A stretch of 64,000 nucleotides of DNA from contig JAKADC010000009.1 of assembly GCA_021820845.1 (NCBI GenBank), forward strand, positions 1-64,000. The letters are read 5' to 3'. This document shows, one piece after another, positions 1-7,017 of this stretch (positions are counted from its first letter, which is position 1; the number at the start of each line of letters is the position of its first letter). The notes beneath the pieces are model-generated. The model was not told where the DNA came from and ran no database searches. It saw only the letters and a list, made by a program, of their open reading frames with translations. Source of the DNA: Pseudomonadota bacterium (lineage in GTDB: Bacteria > Pseudomonadota > Gammaproteobacteria > Burkholderiales > Thiobacillaceae). Position numbers and translations under genes: made by a program.

Positions 1-247
1 ACGGCGCGAGCTCGCGCCGCTCGATGTGATGGAAGTCGGCCAGCCATTGCGCCACCGCCTCGGGAGACGGCGTGTTGACGTACAGCTCGGTGCGGTTGCA
101 GGTCGACAGGATGGCGACTTCGGAGGCACGCTGGCTCTGCGTCAGTTCGTGCAGCGCCTGCACCAGCTTTTCAGGGCCGAACGCCACCTGCTCGCGGATC
201 GCGAGCGGCGCAGTGTGATGATTGACCCCGAGAGCGAGAAGCTGCAT
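1..247 (-). CDS. hemA: Glutamyl-tRNA reductase, N-terminal part (runs off the left edge)
   Basis: HemA reduces glutamyl-tRNA(Glu) to glutamate-1-semialdehyde, the first committed step of C5 tetrapyrrole synthesis in the cytoplasm, which feeds haem and sirohaem. The minus strand reads [19 protein letters not shown] from an ATG at 247, and the signature STCNRTELY follows with the nucleophilic cysteine at residue 50, where the family has it. Only about 82 of some 420 residues lie in the window. It is the last gene of the minus-strand run and starts 50 bp beyond the TauD-like gene. The family assignment is secure. Confidence 0.93.
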   Translation of the reverse strand, partial: MQLLALGVNHHTAPLAIREQVAFGPEKLVQALHELTQSQRASEVAILSTCNRTELYVNTPSPEAVAQWLADFHHIERRELAP

Positions 248-297
248 GGCGGCAGATGGCCGAAAAACGAAGACCGCTATTTTACTTTACCGGCGGC

Positions 298-1209
298 CTA
301 CGCTGCGCGCGCCGGCGCTTGGTCGAGGTCGAACCGCAGGCGATCGTAATACCGCCCGCGATAGAGCAGGCGGCGGCGGCCGGGGGCGTCGGAGAACGCG
401 CTTCGCGTATGCAGCACGTTGTTGCAGACGAGGCCTATGCCGGGACGCAGGCGCGCGGTGAGGATGTATTCGGATGTCGCGAGGATGTCCGCCAGTGCCT
501 TGACCGCCGCTTGCGTGAGGGCGTCGTCCTTCCACACGATCGAGCGGGTGCGCGCGGTGTAGCGCATGTAAAGAAATCCCTGCCCGGGATCGACCGCGAA
601 AACCGGCCCGCTCTGCTCGGGCCGGGCGACGTTGTCCTCGTCCATGCGCGCGGGAATCGTCATCGCGTCCGGCTGCATCAACGCCGCGACGTAAGCGGGA
701 TCGGCATCGCGCAGCTGGATGTAGGCGATCTCATGGTCGAGCAGCGCGTTCTCGCCGCCGGATTCGGCGTCCTGCGCGCAGTGCAGCGTCATGCCCAGGA
801 TGCGGCGGTCGAGCGCGTTGTAGTAACCGTCGGTGTGCCAGTTGATCGGCTTGTGGGTGTAGGGAATGTACTCGCCGCGCACGCTGGCCTCGTCGCCGGC
901 CGGCGTGATGCTCGACAGCCCGTCCTCGTCGGCGAGGTAGTTGCCTTCGAGGTGCGTGAGACCGAGCTGGCGTCCGAGTTCCCGGGGAATAGACTTGTCG
1001 GCGGCGGGCACCTGCGGCGCGCTGTAGATCGCCATGTTGGCGCGCGCGCAGGCCGACGCCAGGGCGGCGAGCTCGGCAGGCGAGAGGCGCCGCGGATCGG
1101 CCAGCGGCACGACCAGTTCGTCGACGCTGCGCGGATACGCCGCGAGCTTGGCTTCACGCCATGCGCGGTAGCCGGCCTCGTTGGCGAGATCGAAGGGCGA
1201 CGCGCTCAA
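298..1209 (-). CDS. TauD/TfdA-family Fe(II)/2-oxoglutarate dioxygenase
   Basis: This 303-residue protein has the facial-triad pattern of the TauD/TfdA family: H125-x-D127 in NWHTDGYY and a distal H267 in VLHTR, with an arginine-rich stretch near 279 that could bind 2-oxoglutarate. Such enzymes hydroxylate small molecules, releasing for example sulfite from sulfonates, or modify amino-acid derivatives; the substrate cannot be read here. The start is a TTG at 1209, five bases after the stop of the upstream gene, so the two are probably co-transcribed. Being in a sulfur-gene operon makes an organosulfur substrate attractive, but that is inference. Confidence 0.75.
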   Translation of the reverse strand: MSASPFDLANEAGYRAWREAKLAAYPRSVDELVVPLADPRRLSPAELAALASACARANMAIYSAPQVPAADKSIPRELGRQLGLTHLEGNYLADEDGLSSITPAGDEASVRGEYIPYTHKPINWHTDGYYNALDRRILGMTLHCAQDAESGGENALLDHEIAYIQLRDADPAYVAALMQPDAMTIPARMDEDNVARPEQSGPVFAVDPGQGFLYMRYTARTRSIVWKDDALTQAAVKALADILATSEYILTARLRPGIGLVCNNVLHTRSAFSDAPGRRRLLYRGRYYDRLRFDLDQAPARAA

Positions 1210-1213
1210 GGAT

Positions 1214-1834
1214 TTATTCCGGCGGCAGCATGTCGGGCGAACCGAAGCCGCGCTGGACCGGCGCGTCGGACAGCAGTCCCTTGAAGCTCTTCCTCACCGT
1301 GCCCATCATCTCGGGCATTTCGATGTCCATGATCTGGTCCATGATCCAGGTCTTGTCGTCGTCGGCCATTTCGTCGCGGATCTGCAGGCCGAGGAAACGC
1401 AGCGCCGGGAAGCTCGCCTTTTCGTCGTCCGGAAAGTCGAATTCGGCGTAGTCGTTGAAGCGGCGGTTGAGAAAGTCGATGAACTCGGCCTTGAAGTTGC
1501 GGTTCGGATCGGGGCCGACCATGCTGATGATGTTCTCTTCCATCACCTCGCCCAGCCGGCGGGCAATCGCCTGCAGCACGGCGGTCCGGCGCTCGGGCGC
1601 AAGCGACGCGTAGGCCATGCGATCGCAGTAATGGGCCAGGAAGGCGACGAATTCGGCGATCAGCTTGAAGCCGCGCGCCGGCGTGATGATGTCGTAGTTC
1701 TCGCGGCCGAGATTGTCGACCGCCTTGTCGGCGACGCGCCAGACGGTGGAGGCGACCGCGCCGGCGATTTCCTCGGCGCTGCGTTCGCCTTCCTTCTTGA
1801 ACCAGACGGTTTTGACGCGAATGGGCTTGGCCAT
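1214..1834 (-). CDS. Conserved protein of unknown function (206 aa)
   Basis: I do not recognise this family. It begins MAKPIRVKTVWFKKEGERS at an ATG at 1834, preceded by a good AGGAG ribosome binding site; the open frame extends upstream but only across the sulfurtransferase gene. The protein is soluble, rich in acidic and aromatic residues (for example NDYAEFDFPDD and DKTWIMDQIMD), has no obvious signal peptide or membrane segment, and a helical pattern in the first 120 residues. It overlaps the end zone of the sulfurtransferase gene and ends five bases before the dioxygenase gene, so it belongs to the same operon. A role linked to sulfur oxidation is inferred from position only. Confidence 0.7.
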   Translation of the reverse strand: MAKPIRVKTVWFKKEGERSAEEIAGAVASTVWRVADKAVDNLGRENYDIITPARGFKLIAEFVAFLAHYCDRMAYASLAPERRTAVLQAIARRLGEVMEENIISMVGPDPNRNFKAEFIDFLNRRFNDYAEFDFPDDEKASFPALRFLGLQIRDEMADDDKTWIMDQIMDIEMPEMMGTVRKSFKGLLSDAPVQRGFGSPDMLPPE

Positions 1835-1836
1835 GA

Positions 1837-2685
1837 TTATTCTCCTGTAGCGACAGGGCGGGCGGGATCGGTGATCCACTCGCTCCATGAACCGGGGTAA
1901 AGGCGTGAACCGGGGAGGCCGGCGATTTCCATCGCCAGGATGTTCTGGCAGGCGGTGACGCCGGAGCCGCACATGTGGATCACCTGCCACGCGGGCTTGC
2001 CCTTGAGCAGCGCCTGATAGTTTTCGCGCAGCGCCTCGGGCGGCAGGAAGGTGCCGTCGACGTCGAGGTTCTCGTCGAACGGGTAGTTGATGGCGCCGGG
2101 CACGTGGCCGGCGACGGGGTCGAACGGCTCGAATTCGCCGCTGAAGCGGCGGTCGGGGCGTGCATCGAGGATGAGCTGCTCGCCGGACTGCGACGCACGC
2201 ATAACCTCGTCCGTCGTCACGATCTGCGTCGGCTCGGGGAGGCAGGCGCAGTTGGCCTTGTGCGATGCCGGCCGCTCGGTGTCGACGGGGCGCTTCTCGC
2301 GCACCCACTTCGGGTAGCCGCCGTCCAGCAGGGCCACGCCCGGGTGGCCCAGCCAGCGCAACATCCACCACAGGCGGCCGGCCATCGCGCCGTAGCTGTC
2401 GTCGTACACGACGACCTGCTTGTTGACGCCGACCCCCCACTGACAGAGCTTGTCGGTCAGCACCCGCGGGTCCGGCAGCGGATGGCGCCCGGTGTCATTG
2501 CCGACGGGGCCGCAGAGGTCGTCTTCCAGATGCACGTAGCGCGCACCCGGGATGTGTGCTTTCTCGTAGGCCTGAGGACCTGCCGTGGCATCGGTCAGCG
2601 TGAAGCGGCAATCCAGGACGACCCAGTCGGGATCGTTCAGATGGGCGGCCAGGTCTTCAGTCGTAACGAGGGTATTGGAAAACAT
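1837..2685 (-). CDS. Two-domain sulfurtransferase, 3-mercaptopyruvate type
   Basis: This 282-residue protein has two rhodanese domains. The N-terminal domain is inactive (CRFTLTD, ARYVHLEDDL); the C-terminal domain has the active-site loop HMCGSGVTAC with the catalytic cysteine at residue 239. CGSGVT is the loop of 3-mercaptopyruvate sulfurtransferases, while thiosulfate sulfurtransferases usually have CRKGVT. It would move sulfane sulfur from a thiol donor to an acceptor such as cyanide, thioredoxin or a DsrC/TusE-like carrier. It lies directly downstream of the DsrC-like gene and immediately before the unknown 206-residue gene. Its physiological donor is not deducible. Confidence 0.85.
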   Translation of the reverse strand: MFSNTLVTTEDLAAHLNDPDWVVLDCRFTLTDATAGPQAYEKAHIPGARYVHLEDDLCGPVGNDTGRHPLPDPRVLTDKLCQWGVGVNKQVVVYDDSYGAMAGRLWWMLRWLGHPGVALLDGGYPKWVREKRPVDTERPASHKANCACLPEPTQIVTTDEVMRASQSGEQLILDARPDRRFSGEFEPFDPVAGHVPGAINYPFDENLDVDGTFLPPEALRENYQALLKGKPAWQVIHMCGSGVTACQNILAMEIAGLPGSRLYPGSWSEWITDPARPVATGE

Positions 2686-2720
2686 GAGTGGAACCGTAGG
2701 GAACGAACTGCAAAGTCGGA

Positions 2721-2750
2721 AACGGGCAGCGGTGGAGGCCGCTGCCCGTT
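2721..2750 (-). terminator. Perfect 12-bp stem hairpin between the DsrC-like and sulfurtransferase genes
   Basis: AACGGGCAGCGG at 2721-2732 pairs perfectly with CCGCTGCCCGTT at 2739-2750 around a six-base loop. On the transcribed minus strand it lies after the DsrC-like gene and 36 bp before the sulfurtransferase gene. No long T-run follows, so it is more likely a partial terminator, processing site or mRNA-stability element than a full terminator. Confidence 0.5.
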
Positions 2751-2783
2751 GGGTGTGAGCCGCTTCCGAGAGGTATCAGTAGC
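2749..2783. repeat. Direct repeat, copy 1 (35 bp)
   Basis: This 35-bp sequence is identical to 2815-2849. The copies are offset by 66 bp, and the flanking bases differ at both ends. Copy 1 lies in the spacer and overlaps the hairpin by two bases. It looks like a short tandem duplication of the end of the DsrC-like gene. Confidence 0.9.
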
Positions 2784-2814
2784 GCCTACATCGTGTTCGA
2801 GGATTTGCCGCTGA

Positions 2815-2849
2815 TTGGGTGTGAGCCGCTTCCGAGAGGTATCAGTAGC
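2815..2849. repeat. Direct repeat, copy 2 (35 bp)
   Basis: This copy is identical to 2749-2783. It contains the stop codon (2842-2844) and the last codons of the cysteine-free DsrC-like gene, so it is probably the parental copy. Confidence 0.9.
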
Positions 2850-3174
2850 CGCCCTTGCCGTACGGCTTGGTCAGGCCCGCGACCCGGGCTGCCTGGCGAG
2901 CCGGCTGGTTGGGGAAAAGCTCGTACAGCTTTTTCTTCCAGTCGATGCCGGGGTGGAGGTCTTCCATTTCGGAGAGCATGTTGCGGAAGTTGGGCGTATG
3001 GCCGTCTTCCTTGTACTTGTCGCGCATGAAATGGATGACCGTCCAGTGGTCGTCGGTCAGCGTGATTTTCTCCGCCGCGGCGATGACCGGGGGAACATCG
3101 TCGCTGAAATTGGCTTCCAGCAGAAACTCCTCTTCACCGGTTTCGAGTTCTTCGCCGTTTACTACATAAGACAT
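2842..3174 (-). CDS. DsrC/TusE-family protein lacking both cysteines
   Basis: This 110-residue protein aligns over its whole length with DsrC (encoded at 8120 here): TLTDDHWTVIHFMRDKY matches LTDAHWEVVNFLREYY, and KKLYELFPNQPARQAARVAG matches KYLYELFPYGPAKQACKIAG. The penultimate-helix cysteine (C99 in DsrC) is replaced by alanine, and the C-terminal arm ends KPYGKGGY in place of KPTGCI, so neither sulfur-carrying cysteine is present. Cysteine-less DsrC-like proteins are known as a separate branch of the family with a suspected regulatory role. The start is the ATG at 3174 with AAAGGAG upstream; an in-frame earlier start is less likely. It cannot act as a persulfide carrier. Confidence 0.88.
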   Translation of the reverse strand: MSYVVNGEELETGEEEFLLEANFSDDVPPVIAAAEKITLTDDHWTVIHFMRDKYKEDGHTPNFRNMLSEMEDLHPGIDWKKKLYELFPNQPARQAARVAGLTKPYGKGGY

Positions 3175-3234
3175 TGTTTTCTCCTTTCGGTTGGTCAATT
3201 TTCAAAAAATCGCCGGGATTGACCGGCACGGGCT

Positions 3235-3894
3235 TCAGGAAACCGCCGGAACGACCGGCGCGATGGATTTATGCGGGATGAAAATCCCGCATCCTAACAA
3301 ACGATGGCGTCCCATGCCCTCGTCCTGAATCTGCAGGGATTTGTGGGGCGGAACATCGTGGAGCATCAGGCTGTAGCCGTGGATGGGGCCGGACGCGCTT
3401 TGCAGGCTCTGCGGCTTGCCGCAGATGAAGCCGCAACGCAAGCCGAAATGACCGTCGAGCTCCCGCATGACGTCCTGCACGAATTGTTCTTCAGTGGCGC
3501 TCCCGGTGTCAACGAAGTGGGCGTAAATGTTGGCAAAGGGGGTGAATTCGCGCGTCTTGAAGGAACCGAGCTGCAGGGCGTGGCCTGCGAGGTCGATCGT
3601 GTGGCCGACCAGCCCCTGCATCTCGCCCACCCGTGCCTTGGGGACGCGAATGAACAGCTTGGTGCGCCGGTTGATGTTGAGCGTGACGTCGCCGCTGTTG
3701 GTTTCCGCGCCCTTGAGGTGCTGGACGCCGATCCGCTCATCCTCGCCCAGCCAGGGGAGCAGGCGCTGCAGCGCCTCCGCCAGCGCCTGGGCGCTGTCGG
3801 CCGGAATCGTCACGCCGTTGAGGTCGAACTGCAGATCGATCATCTGCGGCACGTACTCCTCGGGCTTGTCCTCGGGCCACCCCCCCCAGCTCAC
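3235..3894 (-). CDS. Cas6/Cmx6-like RNA-binding protein without a CRISPR locus
   Basis: The 219-residue product shows the layout of the Cas6/Cmx6 family (type I-MYXAN CRISPR RNA endonuclease): IDLQFDLNGVTIP at the N-terminus, then RLLPWLGEDERIGVQHLKG, RRTKLFIRVP, a second ferredoxin-like half, and the C-terminal glycine-rich loop LQIQDEGMGRHRLLGCGIF. Cas6 enzymes bind and cut repeat hairpins in pre-crRNA. No array, cas1 or Cascade gene is in the window. As I recall the family, a histidine normally follows the ValIlePro-type strand; here the position reads PADSAQ, so catalysis may be lost. The chosen start is GTG 3894, whose GTGA overlaps the stop of the upstream gene. Eight consecutive Gs follow the start. 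The assignment is by eye. Confidence 0.7.
   Translation of the reverse strand: MSWGGWPEDKPEEYVPQMIDLQFDLNGVTIPADSAQALAEALQRLLPWLGEDERIGVQHLKGAETNSGDVTLNINRRTKLFIRVPKARVGEMQGLVGHTIDLAGHALQLGSFKTREFTPFANIYAHFVDTGSATEEQFVQDVMRELDGHFGLRCGFICGKPQSLQSASGPIHGYSLMLHDVPPHKSLQIQDEGMGRHRLLGCGIFIPHKSIAPVVPAVS
3271..3292 (-). other. Perfect 9-bp hairpin inside the Cas6-like coding sequence
   Basis: ATGCGGGAT at 3271-3279 pairs perfectly with ATCCCGCAT at 3284-3292 around a four-base loop (UUUC in the mRNA). It lies in the codons for the glycine-rich loop GCGIFIPH near the 3' end of the gene. Cas6 proteins recognise short hairpins of this size, so self-binding is conceivable; the fold may also be a by-product of the coding sequence. 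Confidence 0.4.
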
Positions 3895-4112
3895 GGCGCG
3901 TCTCCCCCGTGTTCGCGGGCCCAGGCCTGCATCAGCTCGGCCCATTTTTGCGCGCTGACCGGGTCGACGTCGAAAATGGTGAAGCGCTTGTTTTCGCGGA
4001 TGCGGATACGCAGGAACGGCACGCCGCCCGATTCGTGGGTCAGGTGCTGGAATTCGATTTCCTGGCCGCCAAATGGCAACCGCATCTTGTCGAGTGGAAG
4101 AATCTCAGGCAT
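3891..4112 (-). CDS. Small unknown protein (73 aa), first gene of the accessory operon
   Basis: I do not recognise this protein. It reads MPEILPLDKMRLPFGGQEI and then a compact alpha/beta-looking stretch (GVPFLRIRIRENKRFTIFDVDPVSAQKWAELMQAW) with no cysteines, signal peptide or membrane segment. Its stop overlaps the GTG start of the Cas6-like gene (GTGA), suggesting translational coupling and perhaps a physical partnership. It is the promoter-proximal gene of the minus-strand operon divergent from dsrA. Confidence 0.7.
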   Translation of the reverse strand: MPEILPLDKMRLPFGGQEIEFQHLTHESGGVPFLRIRIRENKRFTIFDVDPVSAQKWAELMQAWAREHGGDAP

Positions 4113-4362
4113 TGGGTCTCAATCCGGCTTGGTTCGAATAGGGTCGAATACGGCGATCGCGTCCGCCAAACGCGATGTGAATAGGGTCTTGCCGTGATAT
4201 TTCAACCCTACCTCGCGTACGGGCTTGCGTCCGCAACAATATTTTAATACTCTTATCGATTCCTGTGGCGGGCGCCTAATGTCTCATCATTTTGCCTAAA
4301 CGGGGCACTACCGAGTTGGGGGTATCGATGTACTCCTTTTGGGTAGGTTCTCACCTGCCGCG

Positions 4363-4385
4363 ATGGGGTAATCGCGTTACCCCAT
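4363..4385. promoter_or_regulatory. Inverted repeat (9-bp arms) upstream of dsrA
   Basis: ATGGGGTAA (4363-4371) and TTACCCCAT (4377-4385) are perfectly complementary around TCGCG. The position, 100 bp before dsrA, suits an operator dyad or a leader hairpin. No T-run follows, so a terminator is unlikely. Confidence 0.5.
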
Positions 4386-4455
4386 GAGAATGATGGTGAT
4401 AGGCCCATCAACTCAATACGATGATGACATACCGTTGAGCCCTGGGCTGAACGGG

Positions 4456-4467
4456 CATTTCGAAATG
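4456..4467. promoter_or_regulatory. 12-bp perfect palindrome just upstream of the dsrA ribosome binding site
   Basis: CATTTCGAAATG is its own reverse complement and sits five bases before the AGGAG motif. It could be a repressor site or, as RNA, could mask the ribosome binding site. The function is unknown. Confidence 0.4.
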
Positions 4468-4484
4468 TTCTAGGAGAGAAAACT

Positions 4485-5786
4485 ATGGCAAAGAAGATGA
4501 TTGATACGCCCAATCTGGACGATCTCGAGAAAGGCCCGTGGCCGAGCTTCGTGACCGGTCTGAAGCGTCTGGCTAAGGATAACGACATGATGGTTGACCT
4601 GATGGGTCAGCTGGAAACGTCCTACCAGCACATGAAGGGTTACTGGAAGGGTGGTACGGTGGGCGTGTTCGGTTATGGCGGCGGCGTGATCCCCCGTTTC
4701 ACCGAACTGAAGGATGAAAATCATCAGCCGCTGTTCCCTGAAGCTGCCGAATTCCACACCCTGCGCATCCAGCCGCCTGCTGGCATGCACTACACCTCCG
4801 ATCTGCTCCGCAAGATGTGCGACGTCTGGTCCGCGACCGGCGGCTCGGGCCTGATCGCCTTCCATGGCCAGTCCGGCGACATCATGTTCCAGGGCATCAA
4901 GACTGGCGACGTCCAGAAGGCCTTCGACGAGCTGAACGAAATGGGCTTCGACCTCGGCGGCGCCGGCCCGGCTCTGCGTACCTCGATGTCCTGCGTGGGC
5001 GCCGCCCGCTGCGAGCATTCCTGCTTCGACGAAGCCAAGGCGCTGCGCACCGTCATCAACAACAACATCGACGACATGCACCGTCCGTCGCTGCCCTACA
5101 AGTTCAAGTTCAAGTTCTCCGGCTGCCCGAACGACTGCGTCAACGCCATCCAGCGTTCCGACATGGCCACCATCGGCACCTGGCGCGACAACATCCGCGT
5201 CAACGAAGAGCAGGTCCAGGCCTACTACAAGGCCCACGGCATGACCGACCTGGTCAATGACGTGATCGGCAAGTGCCCGACCAAGGCCATCACCCTCGTG
5301 GCGTCCGACAAGGTCCAGGCCGACGAGCATACCTCGGTCGCCAAGCTGGGCGACGGCAACAGCCTGTGCATCGACAACAAGAACTGCGTGCGCTGCATGC
5401 ACTGCCTGAACGTCATCCCCGGCGGCCTGCGTACCGGCGTCGACAAGGGTGTGACCATTCTGGTGGGCGGCAAGGGCGTGCTGAAGATCGGCGCCACCAT
5501 GGGCACCGTGGTGATTCCGTTCATGAAGCTCGAGAGCGAAGAGGATTTCGAGAAGCTGAACGAGCTCTCGCGCAACATCATCGACTTCTTTGCGGAGAAC
5601 GCGCTGGAGCACGAGCGCACCGGCGAAATGATTGATCGTATCGGTCTGGCCAACTTCCTGGAGGGCATGGACCTCCCGGTCGACCCCAACATGATCAATG
5701 CGCCGCGCTCCAATCCCTACTTCCGTTCCGACGACTGGGACGAGCAAGTCGAGAAGTGGAACGAGTACAAGCAGTCGGCCGCTTAA
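4485..5786 (+). CDS. dsrA: Reverse-type dissimilatory sulfite reductase, alpha subunit
   Basis: DsrA is the alpha subunit of the cytoplasmic sirohaem/[4Fe-4S] enzyme that, in sulfur oxidisers, produces sulfite from DsrC-bound sulfane sulfur. The 433-residue protein has the cofactor cysteines C170 and C176 (CVGAARC) and C214 and C218 (SGCPNDC), and an inserted ferredoxin domain with CVRCMHC near residues 302-308. The ATG at 4485 has the ribosome binding site AGGAGA at the right distance. It is the first gene of the plus-strand dsr operon. The reverse (oxidative) direction is inferred from dsrEFH, dsrL and dsrN in the same operon. Confidence 0.97.
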   Translation: MAKKMIDTPNLDDLEKGPWPSFVTGLKRLAKDNDMMVDLMGQLETSYQHMKGYWKGGTVGVFGYGGGVIPRFTELKDENHQPLFPEAAEFHTLRIQPPAGMHYTSDLLRKMCDVWSATGGSGLIAFHGQSGDIMFQGIKTGDVQKAFDELNEMGFDLGGAGPALRTSMSCVGAARCEHSCFDEAKALRTVINNNIDDMHRPSLPYKFKFKFSGCPNDCVNAIQRSDMATIGTWRDNIRVNEEQVQAYYKAHGMTDLVNDVIGKCPTKAITLVASDKVQADEHTSVAKLGDGNSLCIDNKNCVRCMHCLNVIPGGLRTGVDKGVTILVGGKGVLKIGATMGTVVIPFMKLESEEDFEKLNELSRNIIDFFAENALEHERTGEMIDRIGLANFLEGMDLPVDPNMINAPRSNPYFRSDDWDEQVEKWNEYKQSAA

Positions 5787-5851
5787 GTTTCGTTTACCGC
5801 GGGCCTCGGCGAGAGCTGGGGTCCGTGCATTAAATCAGTTGGAGATAAAAA

Positions 5852-6922
5852 ATGGCAGAACTACGTCCGCCTATCGAGTCCGGCGCACCGGATCCGATGC
5901 CCTACATGCACCCCGTGATGGTGAAGAACTATGGCAAGTGGGCTTTCCACAGCCATCCGAAGCCGGGTGTCCTGTATCACCGTGCCGAATCCGGCGACGA
6001 AATCTGGACCGTCAAGGCCGGCACGGCACGCCAGATGGATCACTACACCATCCGCGAGCTGGCGGACATCGCTGACCAGTACGCAGACGGCTTCGTGCGT
6101 TTCACCGCGCGTTCCAACATCGAATACATGGTGGCCGACGGTTCCAAGGTCGAGCCCCTGATCAAGGCGCTCTCCGACAAGGGTTATCCCATCGGCGGCA
6201 CCGCGAACTCGGTGTCGATGATCGCCCACACGCAGGGCTTCCTGCATTGCGACATCCCCGGCACCGACGCCTCCGGCGTGGTGAAGGCGCTGATGGACGA
6301 ACTGTACGACGACTTCGTCAAGTGCGAAATGCCGAACCGCGTCAAGCTGTCCACCTCGTGCTGCGAGATCAACTGCGGCGGCCAGGCGGACATCGCCATC
6401 ATCGTTCAGCACACCAAGCCGCCGAAGATCAACCACGATCTGGTCGCCAACGTGTGCGAGCGTCCTTCCGTCGTGGCGCGTTGCCCCGTCGCGGCGATCC
6501 GTCCCGCTCTGGTGAACGGCAAGCCCTCCCTGGAAGTCGACGAGAAGAAGTGTATTTGCTGCGGCGCCTGCTATCCTCCCTGCCCGCCGATGCAGATCAA
6601 CGACCCCGAGCACTCCAAGATCGCGATCTGGGTGGGCGGCAAGAACTCGAACGCGCGCTCCAAGCCGACCTTCCACAAGCTGGTTGCGAACGGCCTGCCG
6701 AACCGGGCTCCGCGCTGGCCGGAAGTCGCCGAGGTGGTCAAGAAGATCCTGGCGACCTACAAGGAAGACGGCAAGCCGTGGGAGCGCATGATCGACTGGA
6801 TCGACCGTATCGGTTGGCCCGCGTTCTTCGAGAAAACCGGTCTGCCCTTCACCAAGTACCACATCGATAACTGGCGTGGTGGCCGTTACAACCTGAACGC
6901 CTCGGCGCACATCCGCTTCTAA
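5852..6922 (+). CDS. dsrB: Reverse-type dissimilatory sulfite reductase, beta subunit
   Basis: DsrB is the partner of DsrA in the alpha2beta2 reductase. The 356-residue protein contains the cysteine segment LSTSCCEINCGG around residues 170-176 that lies near the sirohaem-[4Fe-4S] site, and a ferredoxin domain with CICCGACYPPCPP near residues 232-245. It starts at ATG 5852 after GGAGAT, 65 bp downstream of dsrA. The family match is unambiguous. Confidence 0.97.
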   Translation: MAELRPPIESGAPDPMPYMHPVMVKNYGKWAFHSHPKPGVLYHRAESGDEIWTVKAGTARQMDHYTIRELADIADQYADGFVRFTARSNIEYMVADGSKVEPLIKALSDKGYPIGGTANSVSMIAHTQGFLHCDIPGTDASGVVKALMDELYDDFVKCEMPNRVKLSTSCCEINCGGQADIAIIVQHTKPPKINHDLVANVCERPSVVARCPVAAIRPALVNGKPSLEVDEKKCICCGACYPPCPPMQINDPEHSKIAIWVGGKNSNARSKPTFHKLVANGLPNRAPRWPEVAEVVKKILATYKEDGKPWERMIDWIDRIGWPAFFEKTGLPFTKYHIDNWRGGRYNLNASAHIRF

Positions 6923-6944
6923 AGGCTGTTCGGGAGGCTGTCAA

Positions 6945-6975
6945 CTCCGCCGCCGGCAGGCTGTCCGCGGCGGAG
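6945..6975 (+). other. GC-rich hairpin between dsrB and dsrE
   Basis: CTCCGCCGC (6945-6953) pairs perfectly with GCGGCGGAG (6967-6975). The structure stands between the reductase genes and the sulfurtransferase genes and has no T-run, so it may protect the dsrAB transcript end or attenuate downstream expression. Confidence 0.5.
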
Positions 6976-7017
6976 GCTTGATAATAATGACTGGATTTTT
7001 CGGAGTTTGAGCTAGCC

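Larger units (their letters stand above)
4113..4484. promoter_or_regulatory. Divergent control region between the accessory operon and dsrA
   Basis: This 372-bp non-coding region is AT-richer than its surroundings (for example around 4230-4255). It holds a 10-bp direct repeat GAATAGGGTC at 4136-4145 and 4179-4188, a perfect inverted repeat at 4363-4385, a perfect 12-bp palindrome at 4456-4467, and a strong ribosome binding site (AGGAGA, 4473-4478) for dsrA. I could not place a convincing sigma70 promoter. No gene is seen here. Confidence 0.6.

Noticed and set aside
2721-2750. Strong Rho-independent terminator
   Set aside because: The stem is perfect but no T-run follows on either strand, so it was kept only as a possible partial terminator or processing site.
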